Assembly: GCA_023954255.1 (NCBI GenBank)
Contig: JAMLIH010000008.1
Coordinates: 1 to 64,000 of the forward strand
Reading direction: 5' to 3'
From: Phyllobacteriaceae bacterium
GTDB taxonomy: Bacteria > Pseudomonadota > Alphaproteobacteria > Rhizobiales > Rhizobiaceae
DNA: 64,000 nucleotides
Positions 1 through 11,644 of the stretch are shown in pieces. Made by a program: the position numbers and the translations under genes. The notes below the pieces were generated by a model. It was not told the origin of the DNA. It searched no databases and saw only the letters and a list, made by a program, of their open reading frames with translations. The number at the start of each line of letters is the position of its first letter. The stretch's first letter is position 1.

Positions 1-926
1 GGCTCGACCAGTACCGGCTCGACGGGGTGAAGCTGGCGGCTGCGGCCTTCACCAATCTCGGCCGCGACCACATGGACTATCATCCCACCGTCGAACACTA
101 TTTCAATGCTAAGATGCGGCTTTTCGCCGACCTGCTGCCGAAGGGGTCTCCGGCGATCATCTTTGCCGACGATCCGTGGAGTGAAAAGGTCGAGGCTGTT
201 GCCCGGGCCGCCGGTCATGATGTGCTGACCGTCGGACGCCATGGCGACTATCTTGCGCTGAAGCGCGTCGAGCATGAACGGTTCGGACAGATCGCCGAAA
301 TCCGCCATGGCGATACCCACTACCGGGTGGAGTTTCCGCTGGCAGGCGATTTCCAGATTGCCAATGCGCTGGTTTCCGCCGGGCTTGCCATCGCCACAGA
401 CAGCGATGCGCCGGCGGTGATGGAACGGCTGCACACGCTGAAAGGGGCTTCCGGCAGGCTGGAACTGGTCGGCTATTCGGCGAGCCATGCCCCCTGCTAC
501 GTGGATTACGCCCACAAGCCCGATGCGCTTGAAAACGTGCTGACGTCGCTGCGTCCCTTCACCACCGGAAAACTTGTCTGCGTCTTCGGCTGCGGCGGCG
601 ACCGCGACCCCGGCAAGCGGCCGATCATGGGCGAGATCGCCAGCCGTCTGGCAGATACGGTCATCGTTACCGACGACAATCCGCGCAGCGAGGAACCGGC
701 AACGATCCGTGCGCAGATCATGGCTGCTGCCAGGGGAGCAACGGAAATCGGCGACCGGGCACAGGCCATTGGCGAGGCGGTCGCCATGCTCGGCAAGGGG
801 GATTGCCTCGTCGTTGCCGGCAAGGGACACGAGACCGGCCAGACCATCGGCGGCGTCACCCATCCCTTCAGCGACCACGAAGTGTTGCGAAATACACTGG
901 CTGCCGCCGGGGGCAAGGCAGCATGA
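1..926 (+). CDS. murE: MurE, UDP-MurNAc-tripeptide synthetase (3' part)
   Basis: This is the C-terminal 307 residues of the cytoplasmic ligase that adds meso-diaminopimelate to UDP-MurNAc-L-Ala-D-Glu. The frame is open from base 3, so the N-terminus with the ATP P-loop is lost to the window edge and not to mutation. [10 protein letters not shown] from the central ATPase domain is visible near the start, followed by [20 protein letters not shown] carries the DNPR motif that marks enzymes using DAP rather than lysine. The stop codon overlaps the murF start as ATGA, so the two are translationally coupled in the dcw operon. Confidence 0.97.
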   Translation, partial: LDQYRLDGVKLAAAAFTNLGRDHMDYHPTVEHYFNAKMRLFADLLPKGSPAIIFADDPWSEKVEAVARAAGHDVLTVGRHGDYLALKRVEHERFGQIAEIRHGDTHYRVEFPLAGDFQIANALVSAGLAIATDSDAPAVMERLHTLKGASGRLELVGYSASHAPCYVDYAHKPDALENVLTSLRPFTTGKLVCVFGCGGDRDPGKRPIMGEIASRLADTVIVTDDNPRSEEPATIRAQIMAAARGATEIGDRAQAIGEAVAMLGKGDCLVVAGKGHETGQTIGGVTHPFSDHEVLRNTLAAAGGKAA

Positions 927-2368
927 ACCTGCTTTGGGAGAGCGATGCGCTTCTGGCCGCAACCGCAGGCCGTCCTGTCGGTGCGATGCCGGAAGGCATA
1001 ACCGGCATTTCCATCGACACCCGGACGCTGCAGCCGGGCGATGCGTTTTTCGCCATCAAGGGCGACCGAATGGACGGTCATGACTACGTGACGGCGGCGA
1101 TGAAGGGCGGAGCCGCGCTTGCCGTGGTGGCGGAGGAAAAGCTGGTGGCGCTTGGCGGTATCCGCATTCCGCTGGTCGTGGTGCGCGATGTACTGGAGGC
1201 GATGCGCCAGCTTGCCTCGGCGGCCCGCGCCAGAAGCAAGGCGCGGATCATCGCGGTGACGGGCAGCGTCGGCAAGACCACCACCAAGGAGATGATGCGC
1301 ACCGTGCTCGCTGCGTCGGGCTCGGTGCATGCTTCCGTCGCCTCCTTCAACAATCACTGGGGCGTGCCGCTCACGCTTGCCCGAATGCCGGCGGAAACGC
1401 GTTTCGGCGTCTTCGAGATCGGCATGAATCATCCCGATGAAATCCGGCCGCTGGTCAAGCTGGTACGTCCGCATGTGGCGGTGATCACCAATGTTGCGGC
1501 GGCCCATCTCGGCGCCTTCGACAGCATTGACGCCATCGCGCGTGCCAAGGCAGAGATTTTCGAAGGTGTCGTGGCCGGAGGCTACGGTCTCGTCAACCAT
1601 GACGACAAGCGCTTCAGGCTGTTGAGCGATCTCGCCGCAGCGGCAGGCCTCGAGCATCTGCGGACGTTCGGACGCAAGCGCGGCAGCGATTACCGGCTGA
1701 AAAGCGTTTCGGTGGAAGAGGGCGCTTCGCATTTCGAGGTTGCCGTTCAGGGCAAGGTGCACCGGGGCGTGCTCAACGTGCCGGGCGAACACCTGTTGTC
1801 GAACCTGCTGGCAGTGCTCGGCGCGGCGCATCTTGCCGGCGCCGACATGGAAAAGTCGCTGGAAGCCTGCGCTTCGATCCGCACCGGCAAGGGCAGGGGC
1901 GAGCGTCACGTGCTGAAGCACGGCAAGGCACGCTTCACGCTGATCGATGAAAGCTACAACGCCAATCCCGCCTCGATGCGGGCGGCGATCGCGGCGCTCG
2001 GCCAGACCGAACCGGGCGCGCGGGGACGCCGGATCGCCGTTCTGGGCGACATGCTGGAACTGGGCAAGGCGAGCGAAAAACTGCACCGCGAACTTGCCGC
2101 GCCGATCGAGGAAAACAACGTCCAGCTTACGCTTACGGTCGGCGAAGACATTGCGCGGCTTTCCCAAGTTCTCGGTAAGAGGAAGTCAGCCGGCCATTTC
2201 AGCAGCTGGAAGGAAGCCGAAACAAAGCTCGCTGAAATCTTGCGACCGGGCGATGTAGTCATGGTAAAGGCTTCCAACGGATTGAGATTCGGGGAACTGG
2301 TGGCAGCGCTCGTCGGAAAATACTCCGGCGAAGGCAAGGCAGCCGGCGGCAAGGTGCAGGCTAGCTAG
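923..2368 (+). CDS. murF: MurF, UDP-MurNAc-pentapeptide synthetase
   Basis: The product (481 residues) joins D-Ala-D-Ala to UDP-MurNAc-tripeptide, the last cytoplasmic amino-acid addition in peptidoglycan precursor synthesis. The Mur ligase ATP loop [13 protein letters not shown] lies near residue 110, and [13 protein letters not shown] and [10 protein letters not shown] are typical MurF segments. I chose the ATG at 923 because it overlaps the murE stop by four bases and gives the usual family length. An upstream start in the same frame at 803 would lie inside murE and adds a non-conserved extension. It is followed by mraY, the next pathway step. Confidence 0.97.
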   Translation: MNLLWESDALLAATAGRPVGAMPEGITGISIDTRTLQPGDAFFAIKGDRMDGHDYVTAAMKGGAALAVVAEEKLVALGGIRIPLVVVRDVLEAMRQLASAARARSKARIIAVTGSVGKTTTKEMMRTVLAASGSVHASVASFNNHWGVPLTLARMPAETRFGVFEIGMNHPDEIRPLVKLVRPHVAVITNVAAAHLGAFDSIDAIARAKAEIFEGVVAGGYGLVNHDDKRFRLLSDLAAAAGLEHLRTFGRKRGSDYRLKSVSVEEGASHFEVAVQGKVHRGVLNVPGEHLLSNLLAVLGAAHLAGADMEKSLEACASIRTGKGRGERHVLKHGKARFTLIDESYNANPASMRAAIAALGQTEPGARGRRIAVLGDMLELGKASEKLHRELAAPIEENNVQLTLTVGEDIARLSQVLGKRKSAGHFSSWKEAETKLAEILRPGDVVMVKASNGLRFGELVAALVGKYSGEGKAAGGKVQAS

Positions 2369-2417
2369 CGCCCGGGTGCCATACGGCCGGTGAACGCCGG
2401 AAAGGGGAAGCAGAACC

Positions 2418-3503
2418 ATGCTCTACTATCTTTACCAGGAATATGCGGCGACCTTTTCCGGGTTCAACCTTTTCCGCTACATAACATTCAGAACCGCCGG
2501 AGCACTGGTGACCTCGGCGTTGTTCGTCTTCCTTTTCGGCCCCGCCATCATCGCCGCGCTGCGGCTGCGCCAGGGCAAGGGACAGCCGATCCGCTCCGAC
2601 GGACCGGAAACCCATTTCGCCAAGGCCGGTACGCCGACCATGGGCGGGCTGATCATCATCGTCGGCATCCTGGTATCGTCGATGATCTGGGCCAATCTCG
2701 GCAGCGCCTATGTCATCGTGGTGCTGACCGTCATGCTCGGTTTCGGGCTGATTGGATTTTACGACGACTATCTGAAGGTGACGAGCGCCAGCCACAAGGG
2801 CTTTTCCGGCAGGGTAAGGCTGGCGCTCGAGTTCCTGATCGCCGTCATTGCCTGTTTCGCCATCATGGCAAATGGCGAGCAGCCTTTCTCGTCCTCGCTG
2901 ACAATGCCCTTCTTCAAGGACGTGCTGATCGACCTCGGTGTTTTCTTCGTCGCCTTCGGCGCCTTCGTCATCGTCGGGGCGGGCAATGCCGTCAACCTGA
3001 CGGACGGGCTTGACGGCCTGGCAATCGTGCCGGTGATGATCGCAGCCGCCTCCTTCGGGGTGATCGCCTATCTTTCCGGCAACGCGATCTTTGCCAACTA
3101 TCTGCAGATCCACTTCGTACTGGGCACCGGCGAGATAGCGGTGTTGTGCGGAGCGGTGATCGGGGCGGGGCTCGGCTTTTTGTGGTTCAACGCGCCGCCA
3201 GCGGCGATCTTCATGGGCGATACGGGCTCGCTTGCGCTGGGCGGCATGATTGGCGCCATCGCGGTCGCCACCAAGCACGAGATCGTTCTGGCCATCATCG
3301 GCGGGCTTTTCGTGGTCGAGGCGATGTCGGTCATCATCCAGGTGGTTTCCTTCAAGCTGACGGGAAAGCGGGTATTCCGCATGGCGCCCATCCATCACCA
3401 TTTCGAGAAAAAGGGCTGGACCGAGAGCCAGGTGGTCATCCGGTTCTGGATCATCGCGGTAATCCTGGCGATGGTCGGCCTTTCAACCCTGAAACTGAGG
3501 TAG
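2418..3503 (+). CDS. mraY: MraY, phospho-MurNAc-pentapeptide transferase
   Basis: This integral inner-membrane enzyme (361 residues) transfers phospho-MurNAc-pentapeptide to undecaprenyl phosphate, forming lipid I. About ten hydrophobic segments alternate with conserved cytoplasmic loops. The catalytic Asp pair is seen in GFYDDYLKV, and [23 protein letters not shown] and [12 protein letters not shown] are all present, the last being the HHH uridine/Mg loop. An AAGGGGA ribosome site precedes the ATG. Length and motifs match the family without gaps. Confidence 0.97.
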   Translation: MLYYLYQEYAATFSGFNLFRYITFRTAGALVTSALFVFLFGPAIIAALRLRQGKGQPIRSDGPETHFAKAGTPTMGGLIIIVGILVSSMIWANLGSAYVIVVLTVMLGFGLIGFYDDYLKVTSASHKGFSGRVRLALEFLIAVIACFAIMANGEQPFSSSLTMPFFKDVLIDLGVFFVAFGAFVIVGAGNAVNLTDGLDGLAIVPVMIAAASFGVIAYLSGNAIFANYLQIHFVLGTGEIAVLCGAVIGAGLGFLWFNAPPAAIFMGDTGSLALGGMIGAIAVATKHEIVLAIIGGLFVVEAMSVIIQVVSFKLTGKRVFRMAPIHHHFEKKGWTESQVVIRFWIIAVILAMVGLSTLKLR

Positions 3504-3516
3504 CTGGACAAAAGAC

Positions 3517-4920
3517 GTGATCGCGGCGGACACGGCAAAGGGAAGGCGGATCGCCCTGTTCGGGCTTGGCGGGTCCGGTCTGGTGACGGCAAGATCGCTG
3601 CTTGCCGGCGGCGCGGACCTCGTGTGTTTCGACGACAATCCGGCGAGTGTCGGGAAGGCTGCAGCCGAGGGACTGCCGACCGGCGATCTGCGGCAAACCG
3701 ACTTTTCCGGCATCGACGAACTGGTACTGGCACCAGGCGTGCCGCTGACGCATCCCAAACCGCACTGGACGGTGGAACTGGCATCCAGTGCCGGCAAGTC
3801 GGTCATCGGCGATGTGGAACTGTTCTGCCGCGAGCGACGGGCGAAAAGTCCCGGTTGCGCCCTTATCGCCATCACCGGGACGAACGGCAAATCGACGACC
3901 ACGGCGCTGATCGCCCATCTTTTTGCGTCGGCGGGCCGCGACGTCCAGATGGGCGGCAATATCGGCACGGCGGTGCTGTTGCTCGACGAGCCGGCGCCGG
4001 ACAAGATCTATGTGGTCGAATGTTCTTCCTATCAGATCGATCTTGCGCCGACGCTCGACCCAAGTGTCGGCATTCTGCTCAACCTTTCGCCGGATCATCT
4101 GGACCGGCACGGCACGATGGAAAACTACGCGGCGATCAAGAGGCGGCTGGTGGCCAATGGAGCCACGGCCATCGTCGGTGTTGATGACAGCCACTCGGCA
4201 GCCATTGCCAGTGAGCTAAGAGCATCGGGCCATGCGGTGATCGCGATCTCGGCCGAGGGCGCCATCGATGACGGCATCTTCTTTGCCGAGGGGTGTCTTT
4301 GGCGGGCAACGTCCGGCAACCGCGAGAAGCTGTTCGACATGTCGGGGGCTCCGGCACTGCGCGGTGCCCACAACGGCCAAAATGCAGCCGCCGCCTGGGC
4401 GGCAGGCGAGCAGGCCGGTCTTTCCGCCGCAGAACTGCGCCAGGGACTTGAAAGCTTTCCCGGCCTCATCCACCGCATGGAGCCGGTGGGCAAGCTCGGT
4501 GACGTGCTGTTCGTCAACGATTCCAAGGGCACCAACGCCGATGCGGCGGCGAAGGCGCTTTCCTCTTACCGCAACATCTTCTGGATAGCGGGCGGACTTG
4601 CAAAGGAAGGCGGGATCGAGCCGCTTCATCCCTGGTTCGGGCGTGTCGCCAGGGCCTATCTCGTCGGCGAGGCGGCACCACAGTTTGCAGCAACGCTGGG
4701 GGTTGCAGTACCCTATGAGATATCGGGCACGATCGGCCAGGCAGTTGCAAGCGCGGCAAGGGATGCGGCGGCATCCGGACTCGACGAGCCGGTCGTGCTG
4801 CTGTCGCCCGCATGTGCCAGCTTCGACCAGTTTCCCAATTTCGAGGTTCGCGGCGAGGCCTTTCGCCAGGCGGCCAAATCACTTAAAGGCTTTAGAACCA
4901 TGAAGGAGTTGGCACCATGA
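3517..4920 (+). CDS. murD: MurD, UDP-MurNAc-L-Ala:D-Glu ligase
   Basis: The product (467 residues) adds D-glutamate to UDP-MurNAc-L-alanine. The N-terminal Rossmann domain begins [18 protein letters not shown], the ATP loop is [14 protein letters not shown], and [11 protein letters not shown] and [11 protein letters not shown] are conserved Mur ligase motifs. The C-terminal domain contains [15 protein letters not shown]. Translation starts at a GTG 13 bases after mraY. The stop overlaps the ftsW ATG (ATGA). Nothing is missing compared with the family. Confidence 0.96.
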   Translation: MIAADTAKGRRIALFGLGGSGLVTARSLLAGGADLVCFDDNPASVGKAAAEGLPTGDLRQTDFSGIDELVLAPGVPLTHPKPHWTVELASSAGKSVIGDVELFCRERRAKSPGCALIAITGTNGKSTTTALIAHLFASAGRDVQMGGNIGTAVLLLDEPAPDKIYVVECSSYQIDLAPTLDPSVGILLNLSPDHLDRHGTMENYAAIKRRLVANGATAIVGVDDSHSAAIASELRASGHAVIAISAEGAIDDGIFFAEGCLWRATSGNREKLFDMSGAPALRGAHNGQNAAAAWAAGEQAGLSAAELRQGLESFPGLIHRMEPVGKLGDVLFVNDSKGTNADAAAKALSSYRNIFWIAGGLAKEGGIEPLHPWFGRVARAYLVGEAAPQFAATLGVAVPYEISGTIGQAVASAARDAAASGLDEPVVLLSPACASFDQFPNFEVRGEAFRQAAKSLKGFRTMKELAP

Positions 4921-6077
4921 TCAGCCGTGCGGACAGGTCACAGCTCGCCGAATGGTGGCGGACCGTCGATCACTTCCTGCTGGGAATGATCATGCTTCTG
5001 GTATTGTGCGGTTTCCTGCTGTCCTTTGCCGCCAGTCCGCCGGTGGCCGAGCGCATCGGGCTTGAGGCGACCCATTTCACCATCCGCCACGCGGTCTATC
5101 TCGTCCCGTCGCTGGCGCTCCTGATAGGACTTTCCTTCCTGACGCCCAAGCAGGTGCGCCGCGCGGCGCTGATCCTGTTTGCGATCTCCATTCCGCTGTT
5201 GCTGGCAACGCTGTTTCTCGGCGCCGACGTCAAGGGCTCGCGGCGCTGGATATCGCTTGCGGGCTTCTCGCTGCAGCCTTCGGAATTCGTCAAGCCGGCA
5301 TTCGTGATCATTTCAGCCTGGCTGTTCGCTGAAAACACAAGGCGGCCGGAAATTCCGGGCAACCTGTTTGCCATCATCCTGTTTGGCATTGTCGCGGCGT
5401 TGCTGATCGCCCAGCCCGATTTCGGCCAGACGCTGCTGGTCGGCACGGTGTGGGGCGGCATGTTCTTCCTTGCCGGTATGCCCTGGGCATGGATCACGGT
5501 TCTGGGAGGACTGGCGGTGTCCGGTATCGTCGCCGCCTATTTCTTCTTTCCCCATGTCGCCGGACGCATCGACCGGTTCTGGACGGGAAGCGGCGACAAC
5601 TTTCAGGTCGAGACGGCCCGCGAGGCGATCATTTCGGGCGGCTGGCTGGGCCAGGGCGCGGGCGAGGGAACGGTGAAGCGTTATCTGCCGGACAGCCATA
5701 CCGATTTCACCTTTGCGGTTGCCTCGGAGGAATTCGGCATCATCGCAACCATCCTGCTGGTCAGTGTGTTCGCCTTCGTCGTGGTGCGCATCCTCAACAC
5801 GGCATTGCGCGAGCGCGACATCTACATCCGGCTGGCAGCCAGCGGGCTTGCCATGCTGTTTGCCGTTCAGTCGATGATCAACATGATGGTGACACTGCAA
5901 CTGGTGCCTGCCAAGGGCATGACGCTGCCGTTCATCTCCTATGGCGGTTCGTCGCTGATCGCCATGTCGATCACCATGGGTTTTGCGCTGGCGCTGACGC
6001 GGCGGCGGCCGGAAAGCCTGCGCGGGCCGCAGACCGGTCTCGATCTCAGGCCCTACTCACCGGCGCGGGGAGCTTAG
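4917..6077 (+). CDS. ftsW: FtsW, septal SEDS glycosyltransferase
   Basis: This polytopic SEDS protein (386 residues) polymerises lipid II at the division septum with its cognate class B PBP, which is not in this window. Around ten hydrophobic helices are visible. Family signatures are [26 protein letters not shown] in the large periplasmic loop, and [11 protein letters not shown] near the C-terminus. Its place between murD and murG inside the dcw cluster supports FtsW rather than RodA. Confidence 0.96.
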   Translation: MISRADRSQLAEWWRTVDHFLLGMIMLLVLCGFLLSFAASPPVAERIGLEATHFTIRHAVYLVPSLALLIGLSFLTPKQVRRAALILFAISIPLLLATLFLGADVKGSRRWISLAGFSLQPSEFVKPAFVIISAWLFAENTRRPEIPGNLFAIILFGIVAALLIAQPDFGQTLLVGTVWGGMFFLAGMPWAWITVLGGLAVSGIVAAYFFFPHVAGRIDRFWTGSGDNFQVETAREAIISGGWLGQGAGEGTVKRYLPDSHTDFTFAVASEEFGIIATILLVSVFAFVVVRILNTALRERDIYIRLAASGLAMLFAVQSMINMMVTLQLVPAKGMTLPFISYGGSSLIAMSITMGFALALTRRRPESLRGPQTGLDLRPYSPARGA

Positions 6078-6080
6078 ATT

Positions 6081-7190
6081 TTGCAGAAGCCGATCCTGCT
6101 GGCGGCCGGGGGAACCGGCGGGCATCTGTTTCCGGCCGAAGCGCTGGCGCATGAACTGGTGGCCCGCGGTTACACGCCGGTACTGGTGACCGACAAGCGC
6201 GCCGAACGGTTCACGGCCGGCTTTCCCGCAGGCGGCATTCATGTGGTTCCCTCGGCGACCCTGGCGTCGAAAAATCCGCTGACCGTTTTGCGCACGGCCT
6301 GGACGCTGTTCAGGGGGTATCGGCAATCGGCGAAGCTGATCCGGCAGATCAGGCCGCTGGCGGCGATCGGCTTCGGCGGCTATCCGACCTTGCCGCCGAT
6401 GGTTGCGGCAACTGCGGCAGGCGTGCCCGGCATTGTCCATGAGCAGAACGCCATTCTGGGCCGTGCAAACCGGCTGCTTGCGTCACGGGTGCAGCTTATC
6501 GCCACCGGCTTTCGCCAGGTCGGCAAGGCAGCCGATACGCCAACGCTCGAAACCGGCAATCCGGTTCGCCCGATGGTCTCCGCAGTCAAGGATGCGGCTT
6601 ATCCGAAACGCAAGGCATCCGACCGGCTGCGCCTGGTCATTTTCGGCGGCAGCCAGGGCGCGCGGTTTTTCAGCGAGGCATTGCCGCCGGCGCTCGGGAA
6701 GCTGAGCGACGCGCAGCGCGGGCGGTTCTCCATCCTGCAGCAGGCCCGCGAGGAGGATGAAGCTGACCTGCGCAAAGCCTATGCCGGATTGGGCATCGAG
6801 GCGGAAATCGCGCCCTTCTTCGCCAGCATGCCGGAGGAGATTTCAAAAGCGCATTTCGTCATCGCAAGGGCGGGTGCTTCCAGCATCACCGAGCTTGCCG
6901 TCATCGGCAGGCCCAGCCTGCTGGTACCGCTGCCGGGTTCGCTCGACGGCGATCAGGCAGCCAATGCCATCGCCATGGCGGAAGCCGAAGGCGCCTATGT
7001 GGTCAAGCAGTCGGAACTCGATGCGGACCGGCTGGCTGGCTTTCTTCAACTGGCGCTCGATGAACCCGAAAAGCTTGCCGGCATGGCAGCGAATGCGAAA
7101 AAGACCGGCATTGCCGATGCGGCGAGGCGGCTTGCCGATTGCGCCGAATGTGTTATCAGCGGCGGCGATATCACCGCCCTCAAATTCTGA
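6081..7190 (+). CDS. murG: MurG, lipid II synthase
   Basis: This peripheral membrane glycosyltransferase (369 residues) transfers GlcNAc from UDP-GlcNAc to lipid I, giving lipid II. Motifs include [17 protein letters not shown] at the N-terminus, [33 protein letters not shown], and the nucleotide-binding stretch [17 protein letters not shown] followed by [13 protein letters not shown]. The only plausible start is a TTG three bases after the ftsW stop, so coupling to ftsW is likely. Confidence 0.95.
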   Translation: MQKPILLAAGGTGGHLFPAEALAHELVARGYTPVLVTDKRAERFTAGFPAGGIHVVPSATLASKNPLTVLRTAWTLFRGYRQSAKLIRQIRPLAAIGFGGYPTLPPMVAATAAGVPGIVHEQNAILGRANRLLASRVQLIATGFRQVGKAADTPTLETGNPVRPMVSAVKDAAYPKRKASDRLRLVIFGGSQGARFFSEALPPALGKLSDAQRGRFSILQQAREEDEADLRKAYAGLGIEAEIAPFFASMPEEISKAHFVIARAGASSITELAVIGRPSLLVPLPGSLDGDQAANAIAMAEAEGAYVVKQSELDADRLAGFLQLALDEPEKLAGMAANAKKTGIADAARRLADCAECVISGGDITALKF

Positions 7191-7213
7191 TTGTTCACTG
7201 CGGACGTTATTCC

Positions 7214-8623
7214 ATGAAAATGACAGCCAATATCGGTACCGTTCATTTTGTCGGCATTGGCGGCATCGGCATGAGCGGCATCGCCGAAGTGCTACACAAT
7301 ATCGGCTACAAGGTGCAGGGTTCCGATCAGGCTGAAAGCGCCAATGTGGAACGGCTGCGCGCCAAGGGCATCACCGTCCATATCGGCCACAAGGCTGAAA
7401 ATCTCGGCGAGGCGGAAGTGGTGGTCGCCTCCAGTGCCATCAAGCAGGACAATCCCGAGCGGGTGGCCGCGCGCGAACGGCGCATTCCATTGGTTCGCCG
7501 GGCGGAAATGCTGGCTGAACTGATGCGCTTCAAGAACGCGATCGCCATCGGCGGCACCCATGGCAAGACGACGACGACCTCCATGGTCGGCACGTTGCTG
7601 GAAGCAGGCGGGCTCGACCCGACCGTCATCAATGGCGGCATCATCAATCACCTCGGCACCAATGTGCGGCTTGGCGATGGCGACTGGATGGTGTGCGAGG
7701 CAGATGAATCCGACGGCACGTTCCTGAAGCTGCCCGCCGATGTGGCGGTGGTCACCAACATCGACCCCGAGCATCTCGATCACTATGGCGACTATGATGC
7801 GGTCAAGCGGGCATTCCGCGACTTCGTCGAGAACGTGCCGTTCTACGGCTTCGGCGTGTGCTGTATCGACCATCCCGAAGTGCAGGCCATGGTCGCCAAC
7901 ATCACCGACCGGCGGGTTGTGACCTATGGCGAGAATAGGCAGGCCGATGTGCGCTTCCACAACATGGAAATCGTCGGGCCGAAAAGCCGTTTCGATGTCG
8001 AAATCCGCGACCGCAAGAAGGACGAGACGCTGACCATTGCCGGGCTCGAACTTCCGATGGCCGGGCGCCACAACGTGTCGAATGCGACGGCCGCCATTGC
8101 CATTGCCCATGAACTGGGCGTCGGCGAGGAAGGCATCCGCAAGGGGATATCCTCATTCTCCGGCGTCAAGCGGCGCTTCACCCATACCGGAAGCTGGAAC
8201 GGTGTCGATATTTTCGACGATTACGGCCATCATCCCGTCGAGATCAAGGCAGTGCTGAAGGCGGCACGGGCTGCGACCTCCGGCAAGGTGATCGCCATCA
8301 AGCAGCCGCACCGCTTTACCCGGCTGCGTGATCTGATGGGCGATTTCTGCGCCTGTTTCAACGATGCGGACGTGGTCATGGTGGCGCCGGTCTACCGGGC
8401 GGGCGAGGACCCAATCGAGGGTGTAAGCGAGCATACGCTGGTTGCCGGCCTGAAGGCCGCCGGCCACCGAAATGCCAGTGTCATTTCGGGGCCTGCGGAA
8501 ATTGCCGCCAGGGTTGCCGAGATTGCCCAGCCCGGCGATTTCGTTGTGTTCCTCGGTGCCGGCGATATCACCAAATGGGCCCATGCGCTGCCGGGCGAAC
8601 TGGAAGCGCTCGGAAAGAAGTAA
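7214..8623 (+). CDS. murC: MurC, UDP-MurNAc:L-alanine ligase
   Basis: The product (469 residues) attaches L-Ala to UDP-MurNAc, the first Mur ligase step. It starts [20 protein letters not shown], with the GIGGIGMSG nucleotide loop, followed by [15 protein letters not shown] (ATP loop), EADESDGTF and [15 protein letters not shown] chose the ATG at 7214. A longer reading beginning at 7139 would overlap murG by about 50 bases and has no conserved extension. The stop overlaps the murB start (TAATG). Confidence 0.97.
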   Translation: MKMTANIGTVHFVGIGGIGMSGIAEVLHNIGYKVQGSDQAESANVERLRAKGITVHIGHKAENLGEAEVVVASSAIKQDNPERVAARERRIPLVRRAEMLAELMRFKNAIAIGGTHGKTTTTSMVGTLLEAGGLDPTVINGGIINHLGTNVRLGDGDWMVCEADESDGTFLKLPADVAVVTNIDPEHLDHYGDYDAVKRAFRDFVENVPFYGFGVCCIDHPEVQAMVANITDRRVVTYGENRQADVRFHNMEIVGPKSRFDVEIRDRKKDETLTIAGLELPMAGRHNVSNATAAIAIAHELGVGEEGIRKGISSFSGVKRRFTHTGSWNGVDIFDDYGHHPVEIKAVLKAARAATSGKVIAIKQPHRFTRLRDLMGDFCACFNDADVVMVAPVYRAGEDPIEGVSEHTLVAGLKAAGHRNASVISGPAEIAARVAEIAQPGDFVVFLGAGDITKWAHALPGELEALGKK

Positions 8624-9579
8624 TGTCAAGCGCGGGCGAAGCATTGCTGGAGCGCCTGTCGGGGGAACCGGACGGAATTCGCGGCCGCCTGCAGGCCGAT
8701 GCCGACATGTCGAAACTGACCTGGTTTCGTGTCGGCGGCCCGGCAGACCTGCTGTTTCAGCCTGCCGATGAAGACGATCTCGCTCTGTTTTTGAGCCGGT
8801 TACCGGCAGAAGTTCCCGTTACCGTGGTCGGTGTCGGCTCCAACCTGCTGGTGCGCGATGGCGGCATCGAGGGCGTGGTGATCCGGCTCTCGGCCAAGGG
8901 CTTCGGCGCGGTCGAGCAGGTTTCCGGAACACGGCTCAGGGCGGGGGCCGCGGTGCTCGACAAGAAACTTGCCGCCGCAGCGCTCGAAGCGGGCATTGGC
9001 GGCTTTGCCTTCTATCACGGTATTCCCGGCGGCATCGGCGGGGCGCTGCGGATGAATGCCGGTGCCAACGGTACGGAGACGACCCAGCGCGTCGTTGAGG
9101 TGACGGCCATCGACCGGCAGGGCAGGCGGCATGTGCTTTCCCATGACGACATGGGTTATACCTACCGCCACAGTGCGGCTGCGCCGGACCTGATCTTCAC
9201 TTCCGCGGTTTTCGAGGGCGAAGTGCAGGACCGCGAGCAAATCCGTCAGGCGATGGATGCGGTGCAGCATCATCGTGAAACCGTTCAGCCGGTCAAGGAA
9301 AAGACCGGCGGCTCGACCTTCAAGAATCCCGAAGGCCATTCTGCCTGGAAGCTGGTGGATGAAGCCGGCATGCGCGGCCATCGCATCGGCGGCGCACAGA
9401 TGAGCGAGATGCACTGCAATTTCATGATCAATACCGGGGAGGCGACAGCCTACGATCTGGAAATGCTGGGCGAAACAGTCCGGCGAAAGGTCTTGGAAAA
9501 TTCGCGAATTCGTTTAGACTGGGAAATCAAGCGCATCGGGCGATTTGCTGACGGAGCGGAAGTTCCCGAAGGCATCTGA
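8623..9579 (+). CDS. murB: MurB, UDP-N-acetylenolpyruvoylglucosamine reductase
   Basis: This FAD enzyme (318 residues) reduces UDP-GlcNAc-enolpyruvate to UDP-MurNAc. FAD-binding motifs are [15 protein letters not shown] and [11 protein letters not shown], followed by [16 protein letters not shown]. The catalytic serine lies in [16 protein letters not shown], and [15 protein letters not shown] is conserved in the substrate domain. The ATG at 8623 shares bases with the murC stop. It is followed by about 200 bases without a gene before ddl. Confidence 0.96.
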   Translation: MSSAGEALLERLSGEPDGIRGRLQADADMSKLTWFRVGGPADLLFQPADEDDLALFLSRLPAEVPVTVVGVGSNLLVRDGGIEGVVIRLSAKGFGAVEQVSGTRLRAGAAVLDKKLAAAALEAGIGGFAFYHGIPGGIGGALRMNAGANGTETTQRVVEVTAIDRQGRRHVLSHDDMGYTYRHSAAAPDLIFTSAVFEGEVQDREQIRQAMDAVQHHRETVQPVKEKTGGSTFKNPEGHSAWKLVDEAGMRGHRIGGAQMSEMHCNFMINTGEATAYDLEMLGETVRRKVLENSRIRLDWEIKRIGRFADGAEVPEGI

Positions 9580-9776
9580 CCGGCGCGGCAGGCGCGTATA
9601 ACAAGCTGGGGACAAGCTTGCAGCCTGAATAATGCGGCAACACCGGCGCAAAGCCGGGACAAGTAATCAAACAGGGAAGAACGAACATCCGGCCGGGATA
9701 TCACCGGCAACGGGTGGATTCTGATTCAGGTCCCGGTTTGTGCGGGGCCACGGTAGCGTTAGCGGAGACAAGCCGG

Positions 9777-10703
9777 ATGACGGCCAAGCATGTGGCGGTG
9801 TTGATGGGGGGATGGGCGTCCGAGCGCCCCGTCTCGCTTTCTTCCGGCAATGCCTGCGCCGACGGGCTTGAACGGGCCGGCTACAAGGTCACCCGGGTCG
9901 ACATGGACCGCGATGTTGCCGATGTCCTCAAGAAGCTGAAACCGGATGCGGTCTTCAACGCCCTGCACGGGCCGTTCGGCGAGGACGGCACCATTCAGGG
10001 CGTGCTGGAACTGCTGCAGCTTCCCTACACCCATTCGGGAGTCCTGGCTTCCGCGCTTGCCATGGACAAGGAAAAGGCCAAGACGATCGCCAGGCAGGTC
10101 GGTGTTCCCGTCGCGGAGGCGAAAATCGTCACGCGCGAGGAAGCTGCCGACAAGCATGTCATGGCGCCGCCCTATGTGATCAAGCCGGTCAATGAGGGGT
10201 CGTCCTTCGGCGTCCTGATCGTGCGCGAGGACCAGTCGCATCCGCCACAGGAACTGTATTCGGCCGACTGGCCCTATGGCGAGCGAATCATGGTCGAACG
10301 CTACATTCCGGGGCGCGAACTGACCTGTGCGGTAATGGGCAATGTGGCGCTCGGAGTGACGGAAATCATCCCGGAAGGTCATGCCTTTTACGATTATGAC
10401 GCAAAATATGTTCAGGGCGGCTCAAAACACCAGTGTCCGGCAGAAATTAAACCAAATATTTACCAAAAGATTCAGACACTGTCGCTGAAGGCCCATCAGG
10501 CGATCGGATGCAGGGGCGTGACCCGTTCGGACTTCAGATTCGACGACGGACCGGCAGGGACGGGCGAGCTAGTCTGGCTTGAGATCAACACCCAGCCGGG
10601 GATGACTCCGACCTCCCTTGTACCCGAGATCGCCGCCCATGCAGGGCACACATTCGAAGAACTCCTTACCTGGATGGTGGAGGACGCAAGTTGCAACCGC
10701 TAG
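9777..10703 (+). CDS. ddl: Ddl, D-alanine-D-alanine ligase
   Basis: This ATP-grasp enzyme (308 residues) makes the D-Ala-D-Ala dipeptide used by MurF. The N-terminus has [17 protein letters not shown], then [27 protein letters not shown] in the ATP lid, and [16 protein letters not shown], which binds metal and ATP. The ATG at 9777 is the first conserved start. The longer frame beginning at 9714 adds unconserved residues. The end overlaps the likely ftsQ start by 13 bases. Confidence 0.95.
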   Translation: MTAKHVAVLMGGWASERPVSLSSGNACADGLERAGYKVTRVDMDRDVADVLKKLKPDAVFNALHGPFGEDGTIQGVLELLQLPYTHSGVLASALAMDKEKAKTIARQVGVPVAEAKIVTREEAADKHVMAPPYVIKPVNEGSSFGVLIVREDQSHPPQELYSADWPYGERIMVERYIPGRELTCAVMGNVALGVTEIIPEGHAFYDYDAKYVQGGSKHQCPAEIKPNIYQKIQTLSLKAHQAIGCRGVTRSDFRFDDGPAGTGELVWLEINTQPGMTPTSLVPEIAAHAGHTFEELLTWMVEDASCNR

Positions 10704-11644
10704 GCCCCCTAGCCCCAAACGACGGATTTGGGAACGGACTCGAGAACGGATTTGACGGAATGCCGCAGGCGGCTTCCGGCAGCCGTATCGTGCTGCCCCG
10801 GCTGCTGCGCAGGCCGGTGCGCCATTTCCTGCGCCTGTTGACCGGCGGCATCCGTTTTTCAAAGCGCGGCCTCGCCGTCTCCGCCCTGGCGGCGGTTGCT
10901 GTTTCCGCCGCGGTCCTCGTCTATCAGTCGGGCCACGGGCGTCTCATCGTCAATAACGTTTCCCAATCCCTCGGCATCACCGTCAGCCGCTACGAAATCT
11001 CCGGCAATGTCGAAACACCGGACTCGGATGTCGTTGGCCTGATCGCGGCCACGCCGGGACATGCCATCCTCGAATACGACGTCGACGCCGCCCGCAAGAC
11101 GCTGAAAAAGCATCCCTGGATATCGGATGCGGTGATCAGCAGGGTCTACCCCGACACGATTTCCATCGAGATCACCGAATACCCGCCGATGGCGCTGTGG
11201 CAGGCGCCCGAAGGGGTGAAGATCATCGGTGAGAACGGCCGCATTCTGGCCGATTACGACGGCAACCCGCGCGGCCTTCCGCTAGTGGTGGGCAAGGGGG
11301 CCGAGCGCGAAGCAGCCCGCATGCTGGAACTGATGCAGCGTTATCCGGGCATCTCTTCGGAGACCAAGGCGCTGGTGCGTGTCGGCGAACGCCGCTGGGA
11401 CCTGGAACTGGCGAGCGGCATTACTGTCATGCTGCCGGAAAAGGACGAGGCAACCGAACTCGAACGTCTTTCGCGGATGGCGAGTGAGCAGGGTCTGTTC
11501 GAGCGCGATGTCGAGATGATCGACATGCGCATGCCGGACCGCATGGTGGTTCGCATGTCGAGCGAGGGCGGCGAACTGGTGCGGGCAAGACGCGAAGAGC
11601 AGCTCAAGCGCCTTGCCGATGCGCAGAAGGAGAGGAACACATGA
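10691..11644 (+). CDS. ftsQ: FtsQ, division protein with POTRA domain
   Basis: This bitopic inner-membrane divisome protein (317 residues) links cytoplasmic and periplasmic parts of the division machinery. It has a basic cytoplasmic head, one transmembrane helix (about residues 60-78, [17 protein letters not shown]), a POTRA domain starting [15 protein letters not shown], and a beta domain. The start is a TTG with a strong GGTGGAGG site seven bases upstream, inside the end of ddl. An ATG at 10760 is a weaker alternative. The stop overlaps the ftsA ATG. Confidence 0.93.
   Translation: MQPLGPLAPNDGFGNGLENGFDGMPQAASGSRIVLPRLLRRPVRHFLRLLTGGIRFSKRGLAVSALAAVAVSAAVLVYQSGHGRLIVNNVSQSLGITVSRYEISGNVETPDSDVVGLIAATPGHAILEYDVDAARKTLKKHPWISDAVISRVYPDTISIEITEYPPMALWQAPEGVKIIGENGRILADYDGNPRGLPLVVGKGAEREAARMLELMQRYPGISSETKALVRVGERRWDLELASGITVMLPEKDEATELERLSRMASEQGLFERDVEMIDMRMPDRMVVRMSSEGGELVRARREEQLKRLADAQKERNT

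Noticed and set aside
1..26. murE as a truncated pseudogene
   Set aside because: The frame is open back to base 3 and the missing part lies beyond the window edge.
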